DNA of 26,336 bases from Ichthyosporea sp. XGB-2017a (Eukaryota; Opisthokonta; Ichthyosporea): positions 152,744-179,079 of the forward strand of contig PDIM01000056.1 of NCBI GenBank assembly GCA_002811675.1, given 5' to 3'. The translations under genes and the position numbers were made by a program. The number at the start of each line of letters is the position of its first letter. Position 1 is the first letter of the stretch. The notes under the pieces were generated by a model. That model made no database searches, was not told the DNA's origin, and was given only the letters and a program-made list of their open reading frames with translations. Below, in pieces: positions 8,194 through 17,254 of the stretch.

Positions 8194-11100
8194 ATGAAGA
8201 CAAGAGTAGAAGAAGTGGGTAGAAATCTAGTGCTTTTCTCCAAAGAGAAATCTGTCGGGTTTGTTCCCGAGTCAATGACACTACCCCCACGAGCCGCTAC
8301 AGAATCGTCATCACGTCCGTCTACAACTGGAACTGATGGCAAAGGCCGGCGTCAGAGTTTCTCAGTGATAGAGCAAAGCAAGCAAAGACTACCCAACTTC
8401 CGTACCCCGTCTCCGTGTCGAGTTTCCCCTCAGTTGTACCGGACTCCATCTCCAGATATCATAGCAAAAGATCGTCGTTCCAGGCAGCGAGCTCGCACAA
8501 AGTTGGGGAATCCGGTACTGAAAGCTATTCATGATGTGCGCCAGCTTCTTAATGAATTGGAAAACCCAAACATTGATATTGGTATCAAAACTGATGTAAT
8601 TCGCACTCTCTCTCATCTCGCCACCAAGTACGAAGAGTATCGGCGAGCTATTGTAAGGATGGAAGTCATAAGAGTTGTAATGGAACTTTGCGTGGACTAC
8701 CCAGCTTTAATGCCTCTTCAAATCCATGCAACCTCACTGTTTTACAATGTGGTTCCTGTGCGTGCCACCAGGAGTAGTGTCGTTTTAGATGAAGTTCAAG
8801 AGCAGATTTTCCGCAATGGGGGAATTGGGGTTTTATTGAATTTGATTGAAATGCTTTGGACAAGCAGATCAAAATTGAGGGCGCAAACAGCAAACTCTAT
8901 GCGAGGTCGGCGACGTTCGTCTGCAAGTACTGTACCATCATCACCTGACTTCTGGGATGACTTTGACGAAGAAGAGCAAGAGGATAAGTTAAACGAGCTG
9001 CCGCTTAAGAAGGATTCATTATCTCCATTGCCAAATTCATTTCTGAAGAAAAAAGATAGCCTTGGGGCAAGCACAGCCTCATTCATGAACCTGAGGCGCA
9101 ACAGTAGTCGATATAGCTTGCAGGCATCAGCGATGGATGCCGTTGCCCCATTGCACAGTAAACTATCGGACTTTGTTCAAGGACGTATGGAGTATCATGA
9201 GTACTTAGAACATGTCAAAGGAACAGCCAATTTGAAGCCCTTGGCGATTGACATGGCAAAGCTGGTTATGAAAGTTGGACGAATCCAACAGTCCATGACG
9301 GCAATCTCTTCCATGGTGGACAAGGACTTTAATTACAGAATGGGGAAGATTGTAAGCGATATTAAAAAGGTCATGGATGTGCGCACAACTACCATTTTCT
9401 TGTTAGATGAGGAAAATAACTTTCATAATTTTTGTACATGTGAAAATCCCCCTACAGGAGATATATATGCAAAGGCGGCGTTGCAAAGGGACATGAGCTT
9501 GCTTCACATCAAAGATGTTAAAGCCGATATTCGATTCGATCCTTCGTCAATTGACACTTCCCTAGTAAAATCAGTTATTTGTATCCCAATTAAAACAAAT
9601 TTGGATGGATCAGGGGTAGCAAAGGGTATTTTGCAAATCACAGACAAGAATAATGCCGAAATGTTTCGTGAGGATGATGTATACTACCTGAGGCAATATG
9701 CACAGTTTGTAACTTTTGTAACTAATTTAAATGACTCAGAAAAGAACATGAGATTAAGCGAAATTCGATATCGCTCTCTCATGCAGACTACAAAATCATT
9801 ATCGAATGAAGTAGACCTTGATAGTGTAATTCAAATCATTATGCAGGCAGCTAGGGAGCTTGTAGATGCAGATAGATGTACTTTATTTCTAGTGGACGAA
9901 GCAACTGACGAGCTGTGGTCAAAGATTAAAGGACCCAATGGGCTGTTTGAGATTCGAGTTCCCAAGGCAGTAGGAATTGCTGGCCATGCGGCTACCTATG
10001 GAGAACATGTCAATGTCAAAAATGCCTATGATGATCCAAGATTTAATCCAGAAGTCGATAAGAGAACTGGATATTATACACGCAATATTTTATGCATGCC
10101 GATGTGGAGTAGTGGAAGTAACAACAAGCAGGTTATTGGTGTTACTCAAATGATTAACAAAGCCCACGGATCTTTTGGAAAAGAAGATATCCTTCTTTTG
10201 GGGGCATTTTCTTCCCAGGCAGCAGTGGCAATTGAAAAATCTCGACTTTTCCAAAGCACTATGTCTACGCGAAACTATCTTGAAAGCATTCTTAATTCCA
10301 TTTCCAATAGTGTTATGACACTTTCTCGCGAAGGGCACCTTGTTACATTTAACAGAAACATCTTTTCCTCTGTCTTTTCTAGCGAAACGGTTGAAAGCAT
10401 GAAAACAACTTCATATGATCAATGGTTGGGAGATAATGAAGGGTTTATTTATGATATTACAAAGGTTTTAGAAACAAACGAACCTATTAATGCCAATGAT
10501 TACGAACTTCGTGGGCCAAAGAGCTCTGTGAGTATAAACTACAGCATTGTACCACTTTCAACCAAAGAATCGAATCCTGATGTTGATCAGGGTGACAAAA
10601 AGAAACAGAACACACGCTATACCCATGCGCAGGATTCATCGGCTGGTGTTGTACTAGTTGTAGAAGATGTATCGCATGAAAAGAAAATGATGAGCACCCT
10701 TGGTCGGTATATGTCACCTGCACTGGTAAAAGAGGTGCTTGATGAAGGGGGCGGAATGCTTGGGGGAACCCGTAAGAAAGTTAGTGTCCTCTTTACTGAC
10801 ATTCGATCATTTACAAAGATTTCGGAAAGTATGGAGCCGGGTGAAGTAGTTGAAATGTTGAATGATCATTTTGCAGAGCAAGAAGAGGCAATAACAGCAA
10901 ACAATGGAATTTTAGATAAGTACATTGGAGACGCAGTTATGGCCGTTTTTGGGGTCCCATTTATTACTGAGCAGGATTCACTGAATGCTTGCAAAGCTGC
11001 CCTTCGAATGATTGTCAACCTGGCACAGTATAACAAGCGAAGGCTGCTTAAGGGGAAAATTGCTATTAAAATCGGTATTGGGATTAATACGGGAGAGGTT

Positions 11101-11562
11101 CTGAGCGGTAACATTGGCTCCGAAAGAAGGATGGAGTACACTGTTATTGGTGATGGGGTCAATCTTGCTTCCAGAATAGAAGGCATCACGAAACAGTATG
11201 GCGCTGAAATTCTCGTATCCGAATTTACTCGCCAAGACATTGAGGATTCTGAACTGGTATTCCGTGAGTTGGATGTAATTCGGGTTGTAGGTAAAAGCAA
11301 ACCAATTGCAATCCACCAGCTCCAAGCAGCGTCAATAGCAGATATCCCAGAGAATGCTGTGAATGCCAATCCTATATTTGATGAAGGTCTGAAGCTCTAT
11401 CGGGATTCTAAATGGGATGAAGCGGAGAAAAAGTTTAACACTGTCCTTAAGGATGTTCCAGAAGATGGCCCTTCGATTATGATGCTTGAGCGATGTGCAG
11501 CATTTAAAAAGTCTCCTCCCAACCCTGACTGGGGAGGTGTGTGGGATTTTGCCTCAAAATAA
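8194..11562 (+). CDS. GAF-GAF-PAS class III adenylyl cyclase (CyaB-like)
   Basis: Intronless, 1122 aa, soluble (no membrane segment seen). Residues 1-350 hold a Ser/Pro-rich start and a helical armadillo-like segment. GAF 1 is at about 375-520 and GAF 2 at about 535-690; GAF 2 carries an NKFDE-like cyclic-nucleotide motif (NKAHGSFGKED). A PAS-like region spans about 695-830. The cyclase domain (about 850-1030) has both metal aspartates, D869 (FTDIRSF) and D913 (YIGDAV). It also has the adenine-selecting pair K909 and D987, and the transition-state residues N990 and R994 (GDGVNLASR). All catalytic residues are present and the enzyme should make cAMP from ATP. A TPR-like tail ending in DWGGVW closes the protein, as in bacterial cyclases. 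The layout matches cyanobacterial CyaB, where GAF domains bind cAMP and activate the enzyme. Confidence 0.93.
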   Translation: MKTRVEEVGRNLVLFSKEKSVGFVPESMTLPPRAATESSSRPSTTGTDGKGRRQSFSVIEQSKQRLPNFRTPSPCRVSPQLYRTPSPDIIAKDRRSRQRARTKLGNPVLKAIHDVRQLLNELENPNIDIGIKTDVIRTLSHLATKYEEYRRAIVRMEVIRVVMELCVDYPALMPLQIHATSLFYNVVPVRATRSSVVLDEVQEQIFRNGGIGVLLNLIEMLWTSRSKLRAQTANSMRGRRRSSASTVPSSPDFWDDFDEEEQEDKLNELPLKKDSLSPLPNSFLKKKDSLGASTASFMNLRRNSSRYSLQASAMDAVAPLHSKLSDFVQGRMEYHEYLEHVKGTANLKPLAIDMAKLVMKVGRIQQSMTAISSMVDKDFNYRMGKIVSDIKKVMDVRTTTIFLLDEENNFHNFCTCENPPTGDIYAKAALQRDMSLLHIKDVKADIRFDPSSIDTSLVKSVICIPIKTNLDGSGVAKGILQITDKNNAEMFREDDVYYLRQYAQFVTFVTNLNDSEKNMRLSEIRYRSLMQTTKSLSNEVDLDSVIQIIMQAARELVDADRCTLFLVDEATDELWSKIKGPNGLFEIRVPKAVGIAGHAATYGEHVNVKNAYDDPRFNPEVDKRTGYYTRNILCMPMWSSGSNNKQVIGVTQMINKAHGSFGKEDILLLGAFSSQAAVAIEKSRLFQSTMSTRNYLESILNSISNSVMTLSREGHLVTFNRNIFSSVFSSETVESMKTTSYDQWLGDNEGFIYDITKVLETNEPINANDYELRGPKSSVSINYSIVPLSTKESNPDVDQGDKKKQNTRYTHAQDSSAGVVLVVEDVSHEKKMMSTLGRYMSPALVKEVLDEGGGMLGGTRKKVSVLFTDIRSFTKISESMEPGEVVEMLNDHFAEQEEAITANNGILDKYIGDAVMAVFGVPFITEQDSLNACKAALRMIVNLAQYNKRRLLKGKIAIKIGIGINTGEVLSGNIGSERRMEYTVIGDGVNLASRIEGITKQYGAEILVSEFTRQDIEDSELVFRELDVIRVVGKSKPIAIHQLQAASIADIPENAVNANPIFDEGLKLYRDSKWDEAEKKFNTVLKDVPEDGPSIMMLERCAAFKKSPPNPDWGGVWDFASK

Positions 11563-11563
11563 A
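11558..11563 (+). terminator. AATAAA overlapping the cyclase stop codon
   Basis: The hexamer overlaps the TAA stop (11560-11562), so the 3' UTR could be extremely short. The convergent RING gene ends only 83 bases away, which fits compact 3' ends. Confidence 0.45.
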
Positions 11564-11630
11564 GCAAACACTTAACAGAACTTCTATTTTTCCATTTGCC
11601 TCAACGTATCATTTCTCAATAGGTTTCCTT

Positions 11631-11636
11631 TTTATT
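11631..11636 (-). terminator. AATAAA polyadenylation signal, RING gene
   Basis: The minus-strand AATAAA lies 10 bases past the RING gene stop (11646). Cleavage would then fall in the 83-base gap or inside the end of the cyclase gene on the other strand. Confidence 0.5.
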
Positions 11637-11645
11637 GACATAGCT

Positions 11646-12551
11646 TTATCCAGACCCTTCATCAGGGTCTATTGTGATATTTATCTGACAGGACGGACAT
11701 GTGAAGCTGCGGGCAAGCCAGTCATCCACACAACTTTTATGAAACGTATGCAAGCACGGTAAAGTCCTTACTGGGTCCCCCTCTTCGTATTCTTCCATGC
11801 AAATGGGGCATTCACCCGTGTAGTCACTGGTCACTTCACCTGTGGGGAACGATGCTTGTGACTGCTCAATACACGGAGATGCTGGGGGAAGTACAGATGG
11901 CGACAAGGACTTACGGTAGGCATATTCAGGTAAGAAATCAATCAAAGCAAGACGTTTAGCTCTATTAATCATTTCCCTTTCACTTAAGCCCCCCAATATA
12001 TACTCTCTTGCATTCACAAAATCTCCATTTCTTCCCGAAGCAGCCCTCATCCTCATGCGGTCCCTGTGCACTGCTGCCCTATCATATCCCATCGCCCCCG
12101 GTGTATTCACTGCCCCCGAACTCTCTTCAGGCCCATTATTATTCTCTTCATCATTATAGTAATAGTAAAACGGATAGCTACTATTCCCATCAGAACCCTC
12201 AGAAGTGCTATTCACCGAGCCAACATTATTAAAAGACATGAGATTTGCCTCGGCGCTTCCTGTAGGGCCCCGATGAAAACCTCGGCTGGATGTTCTCCTG
12301 CCAGTACTCCCCGTATGTGCCCTTCTTGCAGACTCGGGCCCAAGCAACCTCACACGCTCTGAAGGGGAGGAGGAGGAACCTCTACAATCGCAACAAAACA
12401 ACGCCCGGAACAATACCCCCACACAGGATATGCAGCAGCAGCAGCAACAACACGTAGAGGAGGAGGAAGAAGGAGAGGAAGACGAGTCAAGTTGGTGATT
12501 ACTACGAGGACTCTGCCTCACTTGATTATTATGATTATTGTTATTAACCAT
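11646..12551 (-). CDS. RING-H2 E3 ubiquitin ligase with N-terminal poly-cysteine segment
   Basis: 301 aa from the ATG at 12551; the open frame reaches back to a TTG at 12578 but contains no earlier ATG. The C-terminal RING-H2 finger has all eight zinc ligands: C248, C251, C266, H268, H271, C274, C285, C288 (C3H2C3). A tryptophan in DDW supports E2 binding. The rest is low complexity: Asn-rich start, Ser run (23-32), seven consecutive cysteines (34-40) with further cysteines at 43, 53, 54 and 56 around a short hydrophobic stretch, then Arg/Ser and Tyr/Asn-rich regions. The cysteine cluster may be palmitoylated and hold the ligase at membranes; this is an inference. The substrate is unknown. 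It converges on the cyclase gene with 83 bases between stops. Confidence 0.87.
   Translation of the reverse strand: MVNNNNHNNQVRQSPRSNHQLDSSSSPSSSSSTCCCCCCCISCVGVLFRALFCCDCRGSSSSPSERVRLLGPESARRAHTGSTGRRTSSRGFHRGPTGSAEANLMSFNNVGSVNSTSEGSDGNSSYPFYYYYNDEENNNGPEESSGAVNTPGAMGYDRAAVHRDRMRMRAASGRNGDFVNAREYILGGLSEREMINRAKRLALIDFLPEYAYRKSLSPSVLPPASPCIEQSQASFPTGEVTSDYTGECPICMEEYEEGDPVRTLPCLHTFHKSCVDDWLARSFTCPSCQINITIDPDEGSG
12429..12449 (-). repeat. TGC/TGT trinucleotide repeat coding poly-Cys
   Basis: A GCA/ACA triplet run on the plus strand reads TGT/TGC on the minus strand and encodes the cysteine run of the RING protein. It is a short microsatellite and could vary in length between strains. Confidence 0.6.
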
Positions 12552-12825
12552 TGTACAAAGCACACAATCAAGATGCAAAAAAGACTACTTCATACCAAAT
12601 AAACATGTTTCGGCTGATTCTATGCCTCACTTCAGATCTTCTTCCCACTTTTTGGATCGACCCAATAAAATAAAAATTAAAAACAAAATAAAAAAAACCA
12701 GAAAAAAATAAAACAAAATAAAAAAAAGATCAAAGATTAGTGTAATTAACATAACTACAACAAACTGAGGAAAATAGATACTAAATTTTAGCAATGCGAC
12801 TGTTTTGTAGCACCCCCTTTAAGAA

Positions 12826-12858
12826 AAGATGAAATGGTCATGTAAGACGAAACGGTCA
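12826..12858 (+). repeat. Two 15-bp direct repeats
   Basis: Two copies of AAGAYGAAAYGGTCA (12826-12840 and 12844-12858) differ at two positions and are separated by TGT, giving 18-bp periodicity. The position between divergent genes would suit a paired protein-binding site, but no factor can be named. Confidence 0.45.
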
Positions 12859-13719
12859 ATTAGTGTGAAGTTTTCCCCTTGGGCTACAGAAAGAGATCTA
12901 GATGGGTAAGTTAAGTTGAGACTTTGTAGTGTCCTCGTCATTTCACTTTTGATTCCCTGCAATTAGTTTGAGGATATATATGATAATTGAGCGATTTTCT
13001 CTCGCCAGCTTAAAAAAAAAATAAACGGATTAAAAGAACCACCAAACACAAAAAAGAAACAAAAAAAATGTAATGCTGTTGCTTTGTTTATGTTTTCTTA
13101 GGTTTGTTTATTTACAGAAAAGTACTTCTTTTCTAAAACAAAAAAAGTGGAGACCAGAGAAATCAAAGAAGTGAAAGAATTAGGGATTAGGAAAGGCAAT
13201 AACTAGAAAATTAAAGAAAAAGAAAGAAGAATGTGTGGATACAGGAAGAAAGCTCTTCAATTCTAAAGAAAATAAAACACACATGACAAAATTGAAGAAT
13301 TGGGAAAATGAAAGAAAGTAAAATATTTTGAGAAAGAAAAGACAACAATAAAACTATACAAATAAGGAATTTCTCGAAACCGTTTTAAGAATTAAAATAA
13401 ACAGACTATGTACATAAAAAGCGGAGAAAAGTCTTTAATTAAAGCAAAAAAAAGTCCTTTAAAGTTTGGGTGTTTTGGTGGTTGGGAAAAATAGTTGAAA
13501 TTTTTAAAAGCTGTAATGACTTTTATTTTTATTTTGACAGCAAAACAATTATAACAAATAAATAAAAAAAGGGCTAAAAATGACCACAAACGGGATTTGT
13601 GAACCACTTTATTTTTTTTTGTATACAAAAACTGGTTGTGCCAGAATTTTTGTTTTGATTTTTGTTTGTTTTATCTTTTTAATTCTATTTTTTTTCTTGT
13701 TTTTTTTATTCTTTTTTTT

Positions 13720-13781
13720 TGTTAATTTGCGGGCTTTTTATTTTTCTTTGTTTTTTTTGTGGGGGGGGGGAGCAGTTACTA
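13720..13781 (+). repeat. Left copy of the gap-flanking repeat
   Basis: The segment from GTTAATTTGCGGGC through a T8 run, a G10 run and AGCAGTTACTA is the same base for base as 14779-14839, on the other side of the N run. Even the homopolymer lengths match. Confidence 0.9.
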
Positions 13782-14737
13782 NNNNNNNNNNNNNNNNNNN
13801 NNNNNNNNNNNNNNNNNNNNNNNNNNNNNNNNNNNNNNNNNNNNNNNNNNNNNNNNNNNNNNNNNNNNNNNNNNNNNNNNNNNNNNNNNNNNNNNNNNNN
13901 NNNNNNNNNNNNNNNNNNNNNNNNNNNNNNNNNNNNNNNNNNNNNNNNNNNNNNNNNNNNNNNNNNNNNNNNNNNNNNNNNNNNNNNNNNNNNNNNNNNN
14001 NNNNNNNNNNNNNNNNNNNNNNNNNNNNNNNNNNNNNNNNNNNNNNNNNNNNNNNNNNNNNNNNNNNNNNNNNNNNNNNNNNNNNNNNNNNNNNNNNNNN
14101 NNNNNNNNNNNNNNNNNNNNNNNNNNNNNNNNNNNNNNNNNNNNNNNNNNNNNNNNNNNNNNNNNNNNNNNNNNNNNNNNNNNNNNNNNNNNNNNNNNNN
14201 NNNNNNNNNNNNNNNNNNNNNNNNNNNNNNNNNNNNNNNNNNNNNNNNNNNNNNNNNNNNNNNNNNNNNNNNNNNNNNNNNNNNNNNNNNNNNNNNNNNN
14301 NNNNNNNNNNNNNNNNNNNNNNNNNNNNNNNNNNNNNNNNNNNNNNNNNNNNNNNNNNNNNNNNNNNNNNNNNNNNNNNNNNNNNNNNNNNNNNNNNNNN
14401 NNNNNNNNNNNNNNNNNNNNNNNNNNNNNNNNNNNNNNNNNNNNNNNNNNNNNNNNNNNNNNNNNNNNNNNNNNNNNNNNNNNNNNNNNNNNNNNNNNNN
14501 NNNNNNNNNNNNNNNNNNNNNNNNNNNNNNNNNNNNNNNNNNNNNNNNNNNNNNNNNNNNNNNNNNNNNNNNNNNNNNNNNNNNNNNNNNNNNNNNNNNN
14601 NNNNNNNNNNNNNNNNNNNNNNNNNNNNNNNNNNNNNNNNNNNNNNNNNNNNNNNNNNNNNNNNNNNNNNNNNNNNNNNNNNNNNNNNNNNNNNNNNNNN
14701 NNNNNNNNNNNNNNNNNNNNNNNNNNNNNNNNNNNNN
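13782..14737. other. Assembly gap (956 N)
   Basis: A run of unknown bases. Open reading frames that run through it are meaningless. Because both edges carry the same sequence, the real gap may be absent or even negative. Confidence 0.98.
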
Positions 14738-14778
14738 TTATTTTTTTTTTTTTTTTGTTTTTTTTATTTTTTTTTTTT

Positions 14779-14839
14779 GTTAATTTGCGGGCTTTTTATT
14801 TTTCTTTGTTTTTTTTGTGGGGGGGGGGAGCAGTTACTA
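14779..14839 (+). repeat. Right copy of the gap-flanking repeat
   Basis: Identical to 13720-13781. The T-rich sequence just before it (14738-14778) also resembles that before the left copy, differing mainly within poly-T where sequencing is unreliable. The duplicate therefore probably represents one locus assembled twice. Confidence 0.9.
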
Positions 14840-15061
14840 TTCTTTAAATTTTGAAAACAACCCCTGAAAGAAAGAGAACCTCAAAAAAGAAAATAGATCC
14901 CTTCGGATTATTTGTTTTGTTTTCTTTTTTGCAAAAGTTGAATATACAAAATTCTTCTTTCTTTTCATATATAAACAAAATCAAAGAAAGACAAAAAAAG
15001 GAAGGGTAGAAAGAAAAAAGCAGAAACGTTTACGTGACAGCCGGCAGCCCTGTAGAAAACC
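14840..15061 (+). promoter_or_regulatory. Leader of the STKLD1-like kinase gene
   Basis: A-rich sequence turning purine-rich (14985-15025), with CCTGTAG seven bases before the ATG context AAACCATGG. The upstream part continues from the gap-flanking repeat. No further element can be called. Confidence 0.35.
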
Positions 15062-17254
15062 ATGGAGAAGTACGAATTTGTACGCAATCTTGGCAAAGGG
15101 TCCCAGGGGAGTGTGCATCTGGTGCGGAACATTGAAGACAAGTCGCTATGTGTGATGAAACGGATTGAATGCCCCAGTCAGACAGCGATGGAGAAGGCCA
15201 TCAAGGAGGCAACCTATCTAAAGAAGCTGGACCATAAAAATATCTGCGGGTACAAGGAATATTTTATTATTGGTGGGGAGACCGGGAAGGATGAGGAGAA
15301 GAAAGGTGGTGGAAAGGGAACTCCTCTTACTGATATGATGGGCGGGGTGGGCAGTTCTTATTTGTGTATCTTAATGGATTATTATGAGAAGGGGGACTTG
15401 GGAATGCTTATTAAATCCAAACGAAATAAGTCCGAAGGCTTTACTTTGAATGAAATCAAAGCGTTATTTGGCCAGATTTACTACGCAGTTCATTTTGTGC
15501 ATAAGCATCGGTTCATTCATCGGGATCTGAAGCCAAGCAATCTCTTCCTTGCCAAGGATGGCACACTTATACTGGGGGACTTTGGGGTAAGCACAGTGAT
15601 GGAGGATGACAGAACGCGGACCCGTACTACAGTAGGGACCCTTTCGTGGTGCGCACCTGAGGTGCTGGACCAGGCCCAGTACGACGAGCGAAGTGACATT
15701 TGGTCCCTCGGGTGTATTCTCATTGCCCTGGCCACCACAAAGGTATACGATGAAGGAGATATCCATCAGGCCTTGATGGATATCAAACGATCTTCCCGTG
15801 GATTGGAGCGCGTTCTGGATGATGTTCGTGCTCAGTACGACGGTGCTCTATGCCAATTTCTTAGGACGATTCTTCGTAGGAATTATAAGCAGCGCCCGAC
15901 CGCAAAAGAACTTCTTTTATTGCCCTTCGTTCAAAGTTGTGTTCGTTTGGTTAAAAAGGCAACTTCTATAAACTCTCTGAATACCATAGACTCGCCAGTA
16001 GATTTGCCATCCAAAGATAGATCTGCTAAAAACATTTTGAAAACCACGAAGCAGCATCCCCAAAATATGGGCTATCACGTAAAGGCTCTGCTGCATCTAC
16101 AAAAGTATTGTCCTATTTCAGAATTTCCTGATGATGGAGTAGAGACTATTGGGCAGTCTATAATCAATCACTTGAGTAATGATAACATACAACGCCTAGG
16201 CCTTGCTCTGTTTAGACAGCTCTTAATGGATCAAAAAAAAAAGCAAGCGTGTCATTCGGCGGCATTTATCGAGCCCATCTTGTACATTATTCGCTGTTAT
16301 CCCTCGGCTGCCACACAAGGCTTTTTTGCATCCTCCACCAACAATGTGACAGATATGGTCCGTGAAATGATGATAAGTCGACCTTCAACTTCGCAAGCTG
16401 CTTCGTCTTGTGATTCCCTTCCTTCTCTTAGTTCAGCAAGCCCTGCGTTGGGCAGAAAGCCCTCAGCTAATAGAGGTTCGTCAGCTTCATCAAGCAGAAG
16501 GGTAGAAGCGCAGACTACTGGGAAAACCGCAGCTACAGAAAATGATGTATCAATCCTATTACAGGCTTTAAATCTAGTAAGAGAACTGTCAGTAAACGAT
16601 AAACCCTCTGAGATTATCGGGGAGAAGGGGGGAGTTCAGGATCTTTTAAGCGCAATTAATGGGCACATCAAAAACCCTGAGATAGTTACTGCTGCTTGCT
16701 CTACATTGTGGAGTTTGGCTGTGAACGAAGACAACTTGGAAATCATCAAAACGGAGCAGGGAGTTGAAACCATTTTATCTGCAATGAAATTTCATATATA
16801 CAATCGCGATGTTCTTGAATCTACTTTAAGTGCCCTTTGGAGCCTCTCAGTGGATGACGAAAACGTCGAGTCTATTTACGAGCTTGGTGGTGTTGAGCTC
16901 ATTGTAAACGTCATTGCCCAGCACCCTCGTGACAAAGCGCTCCTAAACCAGGCGTGTGTTACCCTTACAACTTTGGTAGTAGATGAATATTGCGCTCTTC
17001 GAGTTGCTTTTAATGATGATAATGTAAATGGGGTAGCAATTTTGCTAAAAATGCTATGTGAAATGGCTCAAGATGTTGAGGTTGTAGAGAGTTGTTGCAG
17101 TCTCTTTAGTGAACTCGCAGAGCATAAAGATATTTTAGGAGTTCTAACTTTAGAAAAGGTTGGCCCGGTGCTGAAACGTCTAAAGGGAGTATACAAGAGC
17201 AATCCAAAGATAAAGGCTGCGTGCAAAGCCGTTCTTGGAAAACTTTCGACCTAA
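15062..17254 (+). CDS. STKLD1/NEK-like Ser/Thr kinase with C-terminal armadillo repeats
   Basis: Intronless, 730 aa, ATG in a good context (CCATGG). The kinase domain covers about 5-290: glycine loop GKGSQGSV, K33 (VMKRI), HRDLKPSN with catalytic D155, DFG from D173, and a CAPEVL segment. All catalytic residues are present, so it should be active. A Gly/Lys-rich insert lies at about 75-95. NEK-family kinases and STKLD1 (a vertebrate kinase with ARM-like repeats) are the closest matches in style. From about 335 to 730 the protein is helical with repeated units such as TLWSLAVNEDN and ALWSLSVDDEN spaced about 42 residues apart, typical of armadillo repeats. A Ser-rich linker (about 440-485) interrupts them. 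It probably works as a scaffolded kinase; the partner is unknown. Base composition shifts to A/T-richer after the kinase domain. Confidence 0.88.
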   Translation: MEKYEFVRNLGKGSQGSVHLVRNIEDKSLCVMKRIECPSQTAMEKAIKEATYLKKLDHKNICGYKEYFIIGGETGKDEEKKGGGKGTPLTDMMGGVGSSYLCILMDYYEKGDLGMLIKSKRNKSEGFTLNEIKALFGQIYYAVHFVHKHRFIHRDLKPSNLFLAKDGTLILGDFGVSTVMEDDRTRTRTTVGTLSWCAPEVLDQAQYDERSDIWSLGCILIALATTKVYDEGDIHQALMDIKRSSRGLERVLDDVRAQYDGALCQFLRTILRRNYKQRPTAKELLLLPFVQSCVRLVKKATSINSLNTIDSPVDLPSKDRSAKNILKTTKQHPQNMGYHVKALLHLQKYCPISEFPDDGVETIGQSIINHLSNDNIQRLGLALFRQLLMDQKKKQACHSAAFIEPILYIIRCYPSAATQGFFASSTNNVTDMVREMMISRPSTSQAASSCDSLPSLSSASPALGRKPSANRGSSASSSRRVEAQTTGKTAATENDVSILLQALNLVRELSVNDKPSEIIGEKGGVQDLLSAINGHIKNPEIVTAACSTLWSLAVNEDNLEIIKTEQGVETILSAMKFHIYNRDVLESTLSALWSLSVDDENVESIYELGGVELIVNVIAQHPRDKALLNQACVTLTTLVVDEYCALRVAFNDDNVNGVAILLKMLCEMAQDVEVVESCCSLFSELAEHKDILGVLTLEKVGPVLKRLKGVYKSNPKIKAACKAVLGKLST

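Larger units (their letters stand above)
12552..13781. other. Intergenic region left of the assembly gap
   Basis: I see no coding sequence. An A-rich block (12660-12730) is followed by more mixed sequence (12780-12990) containing a direct repeat at 12826-12858. Next come AAAG-rich sequence (13140-13350) and T-rich sequence up to the gap. This lies between the divergent RING and STKLD1-like genes and must hold both promoters. No tRNA or snRNA was recognised. Confidence 0.4.

Noticed and set aside
10866-11369. 167-codon open frame antisense to the cyclase domain
   Set aside because: A shadow of the conserved catalytic domain on the plus strand.
12552-12578. Extending the RING protein upstream of 12551
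   Set aside because: The extension starts with TTG and has no ATG; the methionine at 12551 is the first usable start.
13580-14854. Long open frames across the N run
   Set aside because: They consist of unknown bases flanked by Phe-rich translation of poly-T; no coding evidence.
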